Source of the DNA: Mesocentrotus franciscanus
Lineage: Eukaryota > Echinodermata > Echinoidea > Camarodonta > Strongylocentrotidae
Direction: 5' to 3'
Length of the DNA: 64,000 bases
Assembly (NCBI GenBank): GCA_037976565.1
Contig: CP137668.1
Span: forward strand, 8,368,496-8,432,495
The notes beneath the pieces were generated by a model. That model searched no databases. It worked only from the letters and a program-made list of their open reading frames with translations, and was not told the DNA's origin. The position numbers and the translations under genes were made by a program. Positions 11,404 to 23,142 of this stretch are shown here, piece by piece. Every line of letters begins with the position of its first letter. Position 1 is the stretch's first letter.

Positions 11404-11552
11404 CTGGGCCCCATTTTACAAAACTTGTCATTAGTGACAAAGGACAGTTTTTGTTATAAGCTAGTGCAATCCTTGATTCTGATTGGTTATCAGCAGATTT
11501 GTCACTGATTTTTGTCATTTGTCACTGAAAAAGGCTTTGTGAAACGGGTCCC
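11404..11552. mobile_element. Short MITE (about 150 bp)
   Basis: The ends form an imperfect inverted repeat: GGGCCCCATTTTACAAA on the left, and CTTTGTGAAACGGGTCCC on the right, whose complement matches. The element contains repeated GTCACTGA/TCAGTGAC motifs and no coding. The copy in the second block is at 18301-18449. Confidence 0.65.
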
Positions 11553-11776
11553 TGGTCTAAGGACTTAGCTCACGGGAACAATTTAACCAGAGACTGTAGT
11601 TTCTTGGCCTATCATTAACTTTCCAGCTTCAAAACTTCAGAATAGTATTTGTTTTGATTCGCTCACAACAGAGCCATAAAATGTTCAAAATTGAAAAGGC
11701 AAGTAACCAAATGTAAGGTGATTATGTATTCACTGGATATCTAATCTCCTAATTGGGATAAACGGCTCGGCTAGAC

Positions 11777-12067
11777 AATGGACCATTTTGGTAATGCAAT
11801 CAAATATGAAGCACATATCTTTGTTAAGTGCCTCATTACAAATTATTTCTTTCACCTGTTACGAATAATTGTATTTCAATAGTCAGAATGCGAATTACAT
11901 ACATTACGTGTTGTTAGGCACTAGGCAGGTCTGGACAGGCCGTAATGTCTGTGCTACCTAGCAACAATTAATGTATGCAATTCGCATTCTGACTATTCAA
12001 ATACAATTTGTAATGAGGCACTTAATAGATATTCTGTGCATTACATTTGATTACAATACAAAAATGG
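11777..12067. mobile_element. Foldback element (about 290 bp)
   Basis: Almost the whole segment is an inverted repeat. TTAAGTGCCTCATTACAAAT on the left matches the complement of 12003-12029, and the AGTCAGAATGCGAATT block recurs in reverse. The centre is near 11925-11945. A second copy is at 18674-18964. Only the right half is present near A (4578-4750). Confidence 0.75.
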
Positions 12068-12419
12068 TCTGATTGCTGACCGTTTTCGTGATAGTTCAAA
12101 CTGTGTTTTATTGAGTGATGATATCATGCACTTCATAATCTTATCTGTCACGCGATCGGAATCGTTATATTACCGAATGAAAAGTCTCATCCACGGTATC
12201 TTGGGCAAATTATCTAAATTCAGACGAGTATTGGGCGGCAGCAGCAACGGTCCATAACCAAACGTTTATAAAGATCATAAGCTTGTGGGAAGATTTAGTC
12301 AACTCTTTATATTTCAAGACTGTAAAATTTTTAATGGCTTTCATCGTATACAACGCACTGGCAGAATAGCCATTGCCAAACTTTTCGGATCATCTATTCC
12401 TCGCATATAAACAAAGAAA

Positions 12420-13406
12420 ATGGTATCTGAAGCCATCAACCTGACGCGTAACGAATAACTCCATGACGTCCCGACCCAACAAGCGATCACCTTTTTCGAA
12501 ATCATGGGTATTCTCGTGATCACGGTTTCGATGCTCCTCAACGGGTTCATCATCCTGATCATCATTGGTTCACCGAGACTGAGAAAACAGCATAACATCT
12601 TTACGTTCAACATATGGCGCTCATAGACCTCGTCACTGCTTTCACCGGGATTTTCTTTACTTTAGAACAGTCAATTGTATGTTGATTAGATGATACGGAA
12701 CCTATTTTTTTCACTCTGTTCACCAGTTCACTGAAAAACGTGATATATATTTCATGTTCCCGTTTGTTAAGCTTACATAAGGAAATCAAACTCAAAATTC
12801 CTTGTATCAAAGAAGACGAACAATTTCTATTTGAATTCAAACGGTCTATTTTATCCGGCCAAAGTTAATCTTATCACCAGATCGCAATTCAAGTATCTAA
12901 TATACAGGTAAAACCGTAATAAAAAAAGGGCGAAAGAAATGATACAAATTTATTGTATTGTATTTATTTTTCCGTCAATTAAAAAACAACAAATATCCAT
13001 TAACAATCATAAAAAAATTAGTAAAAAGAAGACGGAGGGATGTCCCTACTCAGCGATATTAGCATAACATCGCTGTTTTACAGAGGGATCCCTATAGACA
13101 TAAAAGACATGTAAATATATATTACAGGAATAAGGAAAACTTACCAAAATTTTTTTTTGCAATAATGATAAGAGCGAATTGGAGTGTAAAAAGAAAAAGG
13201 AGAGAAATATTTACAATATATACAAAAGAAAAAGCCAAACAAGTAAATACAAAAAAATAGCTTACATGAATTACGTAAATTATATTTTCTTTATTCCCAT
13301 GCAGTTGTGGACTTCGTCCTTATTTATGACTTGGAGTTCATGCACCGTAGCGTCGGGTCTCAATTTCCTCCTTGTGACCGTCTACCGTTCAATGACCTTC
13401 AAATAA
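12420..13406 (+). pseudogene. GPCR pseudogene B' (truncated in TM3)
   Basis: Exon 1 (from ATG 12420) reads MVSEAINLTRNE, a stop, then TM1 with SMLLNGFIILIIIGSPRLRK and a frameshift in TM2. The upstream 5' UTR acceptor that reads cttttcAG in B is cttttcGG here. Exon 2 (13305-13406, acceptor ttcccatgcAG) encodes TM3 up to VTVYRSMTFK and a stop, where a retroelement fragment replaces the rest. It is dead for several independent reasons. B'' (19317-20307) shares all of them. Confidence 0.85.
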
Positions 13407-13862
13407 TCTCCAAAGGAACTGAAACGTTATTTGCATATTTCTAGGTTTGAAATTTGTCAGGAGTATATTACCCACTCCCCTGTCCCACTAGTTTTCTGTG
13501 TCAGACATATTTACATCAACATAATTTATGTTCAATTTCATTCTCATCATCACTATCATCAACATGCATCACCGCCATCGTCATTTATTAATAATCTTTT
13601 AATCATCCACCCCGCCCCGGCTATCACGCCATCAAGCAAACGCTTATTGTGTTAGCATTTCTTCTATTGCAGATTTATTAATGAATAATTCTTAATAGTG
13701 TGTTATCAGTAACATTTTGTTTTAATGTCAACATTTCTGTTATTATTGTTATATTGTGTATACGTTGAAAATAAATGCAATTTTTGTTAATGTTCTATCG
13801 TTCAAATGTAATTTGATTTGAATGTTTTGCAAAAGAAAATAAATTAAATTAAATTAAATTAT
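13389..13862 (+). mobile_element. 5'-truncated retroelement 3' end in exon 2 of B'
   Basis: Receptor homology stops at about 13388. The following 470 bp end in an AAATT-repeat tail (13840-13861), typical of a truncated non-LTR insertion. Receptor sequence does not clearly resume afterwards. The same insertion is at 20289-20762. Confidence 0.5.
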
Positions 13863-13865
13863 ATA

Positions 13866-15112
13866 CTGAATTAGACTCAAATTTAAAACGCTTTTCTCTT
13901 AATTTTGTGTCAATTGTATTATGCTAGTGAAATGAAACTCGCCGTGTTTAAAGGATTCTTTGTAAATCCTATATTTATTATAGATAGTAATGAGTAACTT
14001 TGTTCATCTTTACTTTCCAATAGGCGGATTTGAAGAACGTTATGACAGAAATGAGTTTGAAGGAGATGGAAAATGAGTGACAAAGAGAGAAGATGTTGCG
14101 ATGTGATCGTGTACATGCAATGACAGCTTAAATTTGTTTAGAAAAATAGGGTTCAACCACTCACCTGTATCAGGGGCTGAAATATAGCTAGATTGTAAAG
14201 GGGAACTTCCGGATTTTTGTCTGCAAGGGGATTAATCACTCTGACAGAGCCCCTTTACCACAATATTTTTGGTTTAAATAAGGTGCGCCCCCATACGCCT
14301 AAACCTTTATGGAAATACATAATAAATGTTAAAACTTTCACGTCCCACTATAACCTTGAGTGTGTGTACGTGACATAATTATATTAACTACACATCCCGT
14401 TCTCCGGGAGATTGATTTGACGGGATAGTTGACTTGCTGTGTTTGAAGATCCGATGTGTAATAACCCAATGACAACATTGATGGTTCCATTACATAGATT
14501 CTTTGTTATTTTATCTTTACGTGCCTATTGACTAGCATGCCCAGAGCCAGCACTTAATTACCACTGTGGTTCTTTGAATGTCTCGTAAAAAGAACGCAAT
14601 ATAATATCATATTTCGAAACTCATTTATGTCAGCGACTAAAAGGGTGCCAATCAAAAGGATGATACATTAGGAGAAAAGGCCAATTAGATGATACTAGAT
14701 GATCGCGTGGAACATGAGTATACCTGTAAGTGAAATTACGTTCTTGAGTGAGAGGGCATGGACGTGGCATGTTAGGGGTTAATTCCCAATCGTTATTACT
14801 TTAATGTTGAATGTCGATGTTGAATGAAAAGCAGGATGATAAGGCTACCAAATCAGATGATCTTGATATTTTCATGCCTAATGCACTCACTTCAAAGAAG
14901 TTGCTGTGCGCGACTTCGTACTAGCATTTTCTGATATATTTTTTTATAAGGATACGGATACTGACCAACGTGTAAAAAGCATTATCACAAAGATTGACAT
15001 TTGCCATGAATATAGGAAGCAACAGCAGAGCCAAATATCAACACTGGCTCCATGATTAGGGGTTATTTCTAAATTCTTAGTCGCATCAAAACGAAACTTG
15101 TGCTATTCTTCA
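13866..15112. other. Spacer before C2
   Basis: No gene is recognised. From about 14470 it is a diverged version of the C and C3 upstream flank. The earlier part (13866-14400) corresponds to 20766-21290 with many differences. The two TGACGTCA sites found upstream of C are absent here. Confidence 0.4.
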
Positions 15113-15140
15113 GGTTTGCCAAAGCTTTACTGCTCACATC

Positions 15141-16559
15141 ATGATATCTGCTGCCATAAACCAAACGGGAAATGATATCTTAACCGACACTCCGACCCAG
15201 GGATCGGGATACAACAGTTTGCAGATATGCACTATTTTAGTGGCTGCCCTATCAATGCTCCTCAACGGCTCTACCATTTTGTTTGTTGTCTGCTCGACGC
15301 GACTGAGGAAGCAGCATAACATCTTTACAGTCAATATGACGCTTATAGACTTATTTTCCGCCTTTACCGAGCTTTGTTATTTTGCTGCTCTCGAATCGAC
15401 GGATGGAACAGTAAGTTTCACCTTTATAATCAGTATTTCTAGTATTATCCTCTTCACAAAAGAAAAACAAATTAATTGTTTAAAAAGTTATAAAGACGCA
15501 TTATAATCGCCTTGATGGAATCTTTTCGTTATTTTTTGTTTATGAGTTCAGCGTTTTTCAACCGGAATGCCGCAAGACAACTCCAAGGGTGCTGCAAGAG
15601 AAATTTTTATTATATTAAACTTATTCTGGAAAAAATTTCGTGAAACCAAATATCAGAACCGCTAGGGTATGTAATTTCATGTGGAAATGGGATTTCAAAG
15701 ATAGAAAATCGTCGTTCTTCCTCTCTGGCTTCGCTCTCTTGCAACATTTAGAGATAGGCACCTGAATACCTAATAAACTTTTATTTTTACAGCGATATAT
15801 CTTACATATTTTATGTCGAAATTACATCGTGTTATAGTACCCCTCGGTGGGTGGGCTCACGCTAAGCTACTGCTAGATCCTATTTTCTTATATGAACTTG
15901 AGTAGGAAAGAAGAGACAAGAATTAATTTCGAATTTGGTTAAGTGTTTTTCGGTATATTTTGCCTTAAATTACAGATTCGGCAAGTTCTCCTTACAACCT
16001 GGGGTTCAAGCATAGTTTCATCGACTCTCAACATCCTCCTTGTGGCCGTTTACCGCTTCGTAACCGTTCGCGTCGACCCATTCGAGTCAGGAATCTCGTC
16101 ACCACACCTCGATGTATCTCCGCCTGTGCGCTGGCGTGGGTGGTCGGTTCTTTTGTTCACATTGATATCGTAGTGGGTGACGGTATTCATTGGATAGTGC
16201 TTTTTATCCTGGTAGTCTTTGCATTGACCGGGATCTGCTACGTGCTTCTTTACCGCGGTGTGACGCAGTCACGATTGTTGCGGCGCGGCGTGGACGCAGA
16301 CGAACACCGTTTGAAAGAGAATCGCCGTTTGCTGAGAACTTTTGTCGCCATATACGTCACCTCTGTGACGTTCTGGATCCCGGGCTTTGCTTATGGGATT
16401 TCTAAGTTAGATAATCAGATGTTTGAAGACATTAGCTTACTTTCACAGGTTGCCAATTTGATTACAAATCCCGTTATCTTCTGGGTGCGATCAAATGACT
16501 TCAAAGCCGAGGTGAAAAGATGCATATTTAAAAACCACGTTGTGCCAGTTATGTATTAA
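15141..16559 (+). pseudogene. Rhodopsin-like GPCR C2, frameshifted (exons 15141-15410 and 15976-16559)
   Basis: This is a near-copy of receptor C. Exon 1 differs by one residue (Pro15 to Thr) and keeps the phase-0 donor ACA|gtaagt. Exon 2 has the same acceptor, but a G is missing in the VDPFG segment of ICL2 (about 16084; CATTCGAGTC for CATTCGGAGTC), which shifts the frame until the reading resumes at about 16140 in another frame. Everything downstream is intact to the stop at 16557-16559. ECL2/TM5 reads VVGDGIHWIVLFIL, where C has VVSALPWIMLCIL. ECL3 has KLDNQMFED for KSDNQMFLD. This could be a young pseudogene, a polymorphism, or a sequencing error in an otherwise functional, diverging receptor. 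Confidence 0.75.
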
Positions 16560-17033
16560 TTATATTATTTGATGTCTATGGTCGGTAAATAAACATTAGT
16601 TGGATTAAATGTCTCATGACACATAACGAATCTTGTCTGAAATAGAGACGCCCTCCATCGACTTACATTGGGTAATGTGTCATAATAATTATAATTTGAT
16701 CAGTGGGATGAGGTGTTGGACTGTTAATGCAATAGGTTTACCAAATATATATTTTCAAAAGAGATGGGAAAACACAGAGAAGATTAGCCAGCCTATCAAA
16801 TTTCAAACCAAATTCGTCATGAGACCGAAGCTGAGATAATTATGTCAAAGCGATAGAAAATACCACCGAATGGTGAATCATTTAAACTGGCAAGAATACA
16901 AAAATTTATCAAAAAAGTAGCATGGTAGCTTGTTATTGCATATTTGATCCGCAAAAGGAAATTAGCAGCAAGATCGGCCCACTGTAGGCCTAATATATTT
17001 GATATTATGAGAACATAATTGACAGGTATCACT

Positions 17034-17189
17034 GTACTTATCTTTGGGCTTATGGCGAATCACAATTCGACGTTATAAATTATTGTTGTCGTTTCATACA
17101 TCTCTAATTTGATTAACTCCGTTATTCATAGCATTTGGTCTAAAGAATTCAAGAGTGCGGTCAAAATGTTGTATGCAGAAGTCGTATAG
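17034..17189 (+). pseudogene. GPCR relic: TM6 end to TM7, second copy
   Basis: This is the duplicate of 10148-10300, differing by a 3-bp insertion before the VVSYISNLINSVIH stretch. It carries the same internal stop and the same NSVIH in place of NPxxY. Confidence 0.65.
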
Positions 17190-17636
17190 TTCTGGTACAT
17201 TTAAAAGAGGTGGTGTATTCCTTTAGAGTACGTGTTTAGAGAAGAAATAAATGTTGTCTTACTTGTTTTTATAAGTGTATAAAGTATCCCTCCCCCCCCC
17301 AAAAAAAAAAAAATACAGTTTACATACCGCTAATTACTAATAAGTTCTTATGTATATATATATATTGTATCAAGTATATACAAAAAAAGGAAGCAATTAG
17401 CATATTTTAATTTAACTTTGTCAAAAAAGCTAAATTTATGTTTTATAATTAATGCTTTGTTTTCCATTGGAAACCATTAGTTTATCATAATGTGACCTTT
17501 TAATTATTCATAGGAATGATAAAAGTCCATCATTAAATCTTGGCAGCCGACATATTGTTGTTCATAAATAAACAATTAATACATTCAAAACCCATGTTAT
17601 TTGATAAAGAAAAATAAAAAGCAAATGAACTTATAT

Positions 17637-18210
17637 ATCTTCCTTTCAAATCTAATGCATATCCCGCTCTTTATCTACACGGTTTGGCGTTCTTGCAAAG
17701 TTGTATCAAGTCTTCACATCTTGCTAGCGGCCGTCTACCGCTTCATAACCGTTCATGTCGAACCCTTCGGAGGCAGGAATCTCGTGACGACACTTCGATG
17801 CATTTTCGCTGGCGCACTGGCCTGGTTGGTCGGTTCTGTAACTAAATTGGTACCAAGCATCGCTCGATAATGTTTGTCGATTTATAATGTTTATGTCGTG
17901 GTGGTGTTTGCACTAACTGGAATTCTTTACCGCAGTGTTGCGCAGTCACGGTCGGTGGACGAACAGCGTCTTCCAGAGAACCGCCGTTTGCTGAAAACAT
18001 TCGCCGCACATCTCTTTCCTTCTGGCTACTGACATTCATCTATAGCTTCATGGTAATTGAAAATAAAAATTGAAATCATTGCAACCGCCTCGTATATTGC
18101 AAATGTAATTGTAAATCCTATTATTTACAGTAAGCGGTCAAAGGAATTCAGAGCTGCGATTAATAAATGCTTATGCAGAAGCCGCGCCATGTCAACCAAC
18201 GACATGGTGT
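17637..18210 (+). pseudogene. GPCR pseudogene A''
   Basis: This is the duplicate of A' with the same reading frame up to the stop after TM4 (VGSVTKLVPSIAR*), the same displaced TM5/ICL3 and the same TM7 (VNPIIYSKRSKEF). No additional lesions are obvious, as expected from a recent copy. Confidence 0.85.
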
Positions 18211-18300
18211 AGAATAATTGATCCGGCTTCGGCCAGGAAGAGAGCAAGTGTATCTGTCTATGTAGACTCTGATGGAGAAATAGGATTGAAAATGCATCGT

Positions 18301-18449
18301 CTGGGCCCCATTTTACAAAACTTGTCATTAGTGACAAAGGACAGTTTTTGTTATAAGCTAGTGCAATCCTTGATTCTGATTGGTTATCAGCAGATTTGTC
18401 ACTGATTTTTGTCATTTGTCACTGAAAAAGGCTTTGTGAAACGGGTCCC
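18301..18449. mobile_element. Short MITE, second copy
   Basis: This is the duplicate of 11404-11552, carried along with the block. Confidence 0.65.
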
Positions 18450-18673
18450 TGGTCTAAGGACTTAGCTCACGGGAACAATTTAACCAGAGACTGTAGTTTC
18501 TTGGCCTATCATTAACTTTCCAGCTTCAAAACTTCAGAATAGTATTTGTTTTGATTCGCTCACAACAGAGCCATAAAATGTTCAAAATTGAAAAGGCAAG
18601 TAACCAAATGTAAGGTGATTATGTATTCACTGGATATCTAATCTCCTAATTGGGATAAACGGCTCGGCTAGAC

Positions 18674-18964
18674 AATGGACCATTTTGGTAATGCAATCAA
18701 ATATGAAGCACATATCTTTGTTAAGTGCCTCATTACAAATTATTTCTTTCACCTGTTACGAATAATTGTATTTCAATAGTCAGAATGCGAATTACATACA
18801 TTACGTGTTGTTAGGCACTAGGCAGGTCTGGACAGGCCGTAATGTCTGTGCTACCTAGCAACAATTAATGTATGCAATTCGCATTCTGACTATTCAAATA
18901 CAATTTGTAATGAGGCACTTAATAGATATTCTGTGCATTACATTTGATTACAATACAAAAATGG
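18674..18964. mobile_element. Foldback element, second copy
   Basis: This is the duplicate of 11777-12067, carried along with the block. Confidence 0.75.
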
Positions 18965-19316
18965 TCTGATTGCTGACCGTTTTCGTGATAGTTCAAACTG
19001 TGTTTTATTGAGTGATGATATCATGCACTTCATAATCTTATCTGTCACGCGATCGGAATCGTTATATTACCGAATGAAAAGTCTCATCCACGGTATCTTG
19101 GGCAAATTATCTAAATTCAGACGAGTATTGGGCGGCAGCAGCAACGGTCCATAACCAAACGTTTATAAAGATCATAAGCTTGTGGGAAGATTTAGTCAAC
19201 TCTTTATATTTCAAGATTGTAAAATTTTTAATGGCTTTCATCGTATACAACGCACTGGCAGAATAGCCATTGCCGAACTGTTCGGATCATCTATTCCTCG
19301 CATATAAACAAAGAAA

Positions 19317-20307
19317 ATGGTATCTGAAGCCATCAACCTGACGCGTAACGAATAACTCCATGACGTCCCGACCCAACAAGCGATCACCTTTTTCGAAATC
19401 ATGGGTATTCTCGTGATCACGGTTTCGATGCTCCTCAACGGGTTCATCATCCTGATCATCATTGGTTCACCGAGACTGAGAAAACAGCATAACATCTTTA
19501 CGTTCAACATATGGCGCTCATAGACCTCGTCACTGCTTTCACCGGGATTTTCTTTACTTTAGAACAGTCAATAAAATATTGTATGTTGATTAGTTGATAC
19601 GGAACCTATTTTTTTCACTCTGTTCACCAGTTCACTGAAAAACGTGATATTTATTTCATGTTCCCGTGTGTTAAGCTTACATAAGGAAATCAAACTCAAA
19701 ATTCCTTATATCAAAGAAAACAAACAATTTCTGTTTGAATTAAAACGGTCTATTTTATCCGGCCAAAGTTAATCTTATCACCAGATCGCAATTCAAGTAT
19801 CTAATATACAGGTAAAACCGTAATGAAAAAAGGGCGAAAGAAATGATACAAATTTATTGTATTGTATTTATTTTTCCGTCAATTAAAAAACAACAAATAT
19901 CCATTAACAATCATAAAAAATTATTAAAAAGAAGACGGAGGGATGTCCCTACTCAGCGATATTAGCATAACATCGCTGTTTTACAGAGGGATCCCTATAG
20001 ACATAAAAGAAATGTAAATATATATTACAGGAATAAGGAAAACTTACCAAAATTTTTGCAATAATGATAAGAGCGAATTGGAGTGTAAAAAGAAAAAGGA
20101 GAGAAATGTTTACAATATATACAAAAGAAAAAGCCAAACAAGTAAATACAAAAAAAAATAGCTTACATGAATTACGTAAATTATATTTTCTTTATTCCCA
20201 TGCAGTTGTGGACTTCGTCCTTATTTATGACTTGGAGTTCATGCACCGTAGCGTCGGGTCTCAATTTCCTCCTTGTGACCGTCTACCGTTCAATGACCTT
20301 CAAATAA
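19317..20307 (+). pseudogene. GPCR pseudogene B''
   Basis: Exon 1 starts at 19317 and shows the same stop after MVSEAINLTRNE and the same TM2 frameshift as B'. Exon 2 (20206-20307, acceptor ttcccatgcAG) ends at the same retroelement junction. The 5' UTR acceptor is mutated (ctgttcGG). Small intron differences from B' exist, such as an extra AAATATT near 19572. Confidence 0.85.
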
Positions 20308-20762
20308 TCTCCAAAGGAACTGAAACGTTATTTGCATATTTCTAGGTTTGAAATTTGTCAGGAGTATATTACCCACTCCCCTGTCCCACTAGTTTTCTGT
20401 GTCAGACATATTTACATCAACATAATTTATGTTCAATTTCATTCTCATCATCACTATCATCAACATGCATCACCGCCATCGTCATTTATTAATAATCTTT
20501 TAATCATCCACCCCGCCCCGGCTATCACGCCATCAAGCAAACGCTTATTGTGTTAGCATTTCTTCTATTGCAGATTTATTAATGAATAATTCTTAATAGT
20601 GTGTTATCAGTAACATTTTGTTTTAATGTCAACATTTCTGTTATTATTGTTATATTGTGTATACGTTGAAAATAAATGCAATTTTTGTTAATGTTCTATC
20701 GTTCAAATGTAATTTGATTTGAATGTTTTGCAAAAGAAAATAAATTAAATTAAATTAAATTA
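20289..20762 (+). mobile_element. 5'-truncated retroelement 3' end, second copy
   Basis: This is the duplicate of 13389-13862 with the same AAATT-repeat tail. Its presence in both blocks shows that the insertion predates the tandem duplication. Confidence 0.5.
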
Positions 20763-22423
20763 TATACTGAATTAGACTCAAATTCAAAACGCTTGTCTTT
20801 TGTATTTTGTGTCGATTGTAATATGCTGGTTTAGACAATAGACCGGCAGGTGTTTAAAGGATTATTTGTAAATCCTATATTTATTATAGTGAGTAACTTT
20901 GTACATGTTTTCTTTCCATTGGGCGGATTTGAAGAACGTCTTGACAGAAATGAGTTTGCAGGAGGCGGAATATGAATGACAAAGAGAGAGGATGTTGCGA
21001 TGTGATCGTGTAAATGTACTGATAGCTTGATTTTTTTGAGAAAAATAAGGTTAAACCACTCACCTGTATCAGGGGCTGATATAGCTAGATTGTAAAGGGG
21101 AATTTCCGTTTTTTGGTCTGCAAGGGGATAAATCACTCTGACTGAGCCCCTTTTCCACAATGGTTTTTTTTTGTGTGTGTAATAAGGTGCGCCCCCATAC
21201 GCCTAAACCTCTATGGCAATAGATAATAAATGTTAGAACTGCCATGTACCACCATAACCTTGAGTGTTTGTATGTGACATTGTGACATACAATTGTAGAG
21301 TAAATTCTCAGCTACAACATAACAAAATATGAACAATATGATTATGGGAGACATTAGAGTAGGGATAGACGAGTATATAAAAAAAAAAACGACGGCAAAT
21401 ATTACCTAATCGAATCAAAGTCAATTGTTTACCTATAAGTGGCACTATGTTGACGTCGAATCATTCTAACAGCAAACGTGATACATGCAATCGCATCTCC
21501 AATTCATACCCTATCACAACATGAACAAGAACTTGGGGGCAACCAGCCATTCTGAAGAGTTATAGCGGATTAAAAATGGGTACTATTTTGACCACTTTTT
21601 ACAATTTGTGCAAAAGCGCGCGTGCGTCAATTTTGAGGTTAAATGAATATCTATGAGCTAAATTTAAGTCAGTAATGGCTAAAATTGATTTCAATTTGTT
21701 AGGAATAGTATTAGCAACACAATACTAGTGAACAAAATTTAATTTACTACATTCGGTAAGGACGGCACATGCTAAAATGCGCGCGCATCCGTCCCCTCGC
21801 AAAATTGTTAAATTGTTAAAATATTATTGTTAAACGGACATGGGTGTGATCAAAAGTTTACCCATGACGTCAAGTTTATGCATATCAAATATCATTTAGA
21901 AATGACAATGTATGACGGAAATATAGTCAATATTATAAATTAACGAAATGGCGTCTAGGTGACGCCACGCATCAGTTATTACAAAAATCTCTTCGATAGG
22001 ATTAATAATCATACATATGGCACATTTCATAAACGTTTCATTGTCGTTCATGAGATACGGAGCGAAAAAAATCCACACAAAAAGAAAGGGGGACAAAAGA
22101 AAGATTCGGTCGAAAGCAATAAGTGGTTTGCTACGCTACGCGGCAGAGCACCTAATAACACGAAGTCAAGATTGATGGTACCATGAAATAGACGCTTTTT
22201 TCTTCAATCTTTACGTGCCCATTGACTAGCATGCCCAGAGCCAGCACTTAATAACCACTGTGGTTCTTTGAGTGTCTCTTAAAATGGACGCAATATAATA
22301 TCATATTTCGAAACTCAATCAATGTCATCGACTAAAAGGGGTGCCAATCAAAAGGATGATACATCAGCAGAAAAGGCAAATTAGATGATACTAAGCTCCG
22401 TTAAAACTGTGGGCTACCAGGAG
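20763..22423. other. Spacer and 5' flank of C3
   Basis: 21308-22423 matches the flank of C (6657-7790), including one TGACGTCA at 21865-21872. The second site is mutated to TGACGCCA. 20763-21290 is a diverged version of 13866-14400. No supported gene is seen; the minus-strand frame at 20831-21160 is not conserved in the partner copy. Confidence 0.45.
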
Positions 22424-22680
22424 CAGTGGCGGATCCGGGGGCCCCCTCCCCCCCCCCAAAAAAAACAGGTAAAAACACCCTTTTTTGAAAAAGTTGGGCC
22501 CCTCCTGACGCCCAAGGGGGTGGCGGAAAAAAATAACCCTTTTTTTCGGGTGCCAAATTTTTATTTTGCTCACTCCCCTCCCCACTGAGCGAAAAATCGA
22601 CCGGCACGATTTTCAAATTTTCGCACGAAGTGGGCCCCTTTTTAGGCCCCCTCCCTTGCCGCCGGCTGGATCCGCCCCTG
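22424..22680. mobile_element. hAT-like MITE in the C3 upstream region (257 bp)
   Basis: Relative to the C flank, extra sequence begins CAGTGGCGGATCCGGGGG and ends GGCTGGATCCGCCCCTG, an imperfect terminal inverted repeat. It is flanked by 8-bp near-duplications ACCAGGAG (22416-22423) and ACCAAAAG (22681-22688). That length suits hAT elements. It is C- and G-rich and has no coding. The open frames crossing it on both strands are incidental. Confidence 0.72.
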
Positions 22681-23142
22681 ACCAAAAGGACGCATCGCGT
22701 GGAACACTTGTAAGTGAAATTACGTTCTTGAGTGAGAGGGCATGGACGTGGCATGTTAGGGGTTAATTTCCAATCGTAATTACTTTAATGACGCGTGCTA
22801 TTCCTTCTTTTCGATGTTGAATGATAAGCAGGATGATAAGGCGACCAAATCAGATGATCTTGATTTTTTCATGCCTAATGCACTCACTTCAAAGAAGTTG
22901 TTGTGCGCGACTTCGTACTGGCTTTTTCTGATATACATTTTTTTTATATAAGGATACGGATACTGACCAACGTTTAAAAAGCGTTATCACAAAGATTGAC
23001 ATTTGTCATGAATAAAGGTAGGAACAGCAGAGCAAAATATCTACACTGGCTCCATGATTAGGGGTTATTTCTAAATTCTTAGTTGCATCAAAACGAACCT
23101 CGTGCCATTCTTCAGGTTTTCCAAAGCCTCATTGCTCGCATC

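Larger units (their letters stand above)
8240..13880. repeat. Recent tandem duplication, copy 1 (C-A'-B' block)
   Basis: This block is nearly base-for-base the same as 15137-20782 (offset about 6.9 kb). It covers receptor C, the E-like TM7 relic, A', two MITEs, B' and a LINE fragment. Outside the block the two copies are still related but clearly diverged. The divergence inside is concentrated in the second exon of C versus C2. Confidence 0.9.
15137..20782. repeat. Recent tandem duplication, copy 2 (C2-A''-B'' block)
   Basis: This is the partner of 8240-13880, with the same gene and element order and nearly identical sequence. There is no assembly gap between the copies, and upstream flanks differ, so a real duplication is plausible. 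Collapsed or expanded haplotypes cannot be excluded by eye. Confidence 0.9.

Noticed and set aside
13940..13990. FVNPIFII reading that resembles a TM7 NPxxY
   Set aside because: Too short, lacks the following helix 8 motif, and has no neighbouring TM6; chance is more likely.
22385..22766. Several overlapping open frames on both strands
   Set aside because: They arise from the G/C-rich hAT-like MITE.
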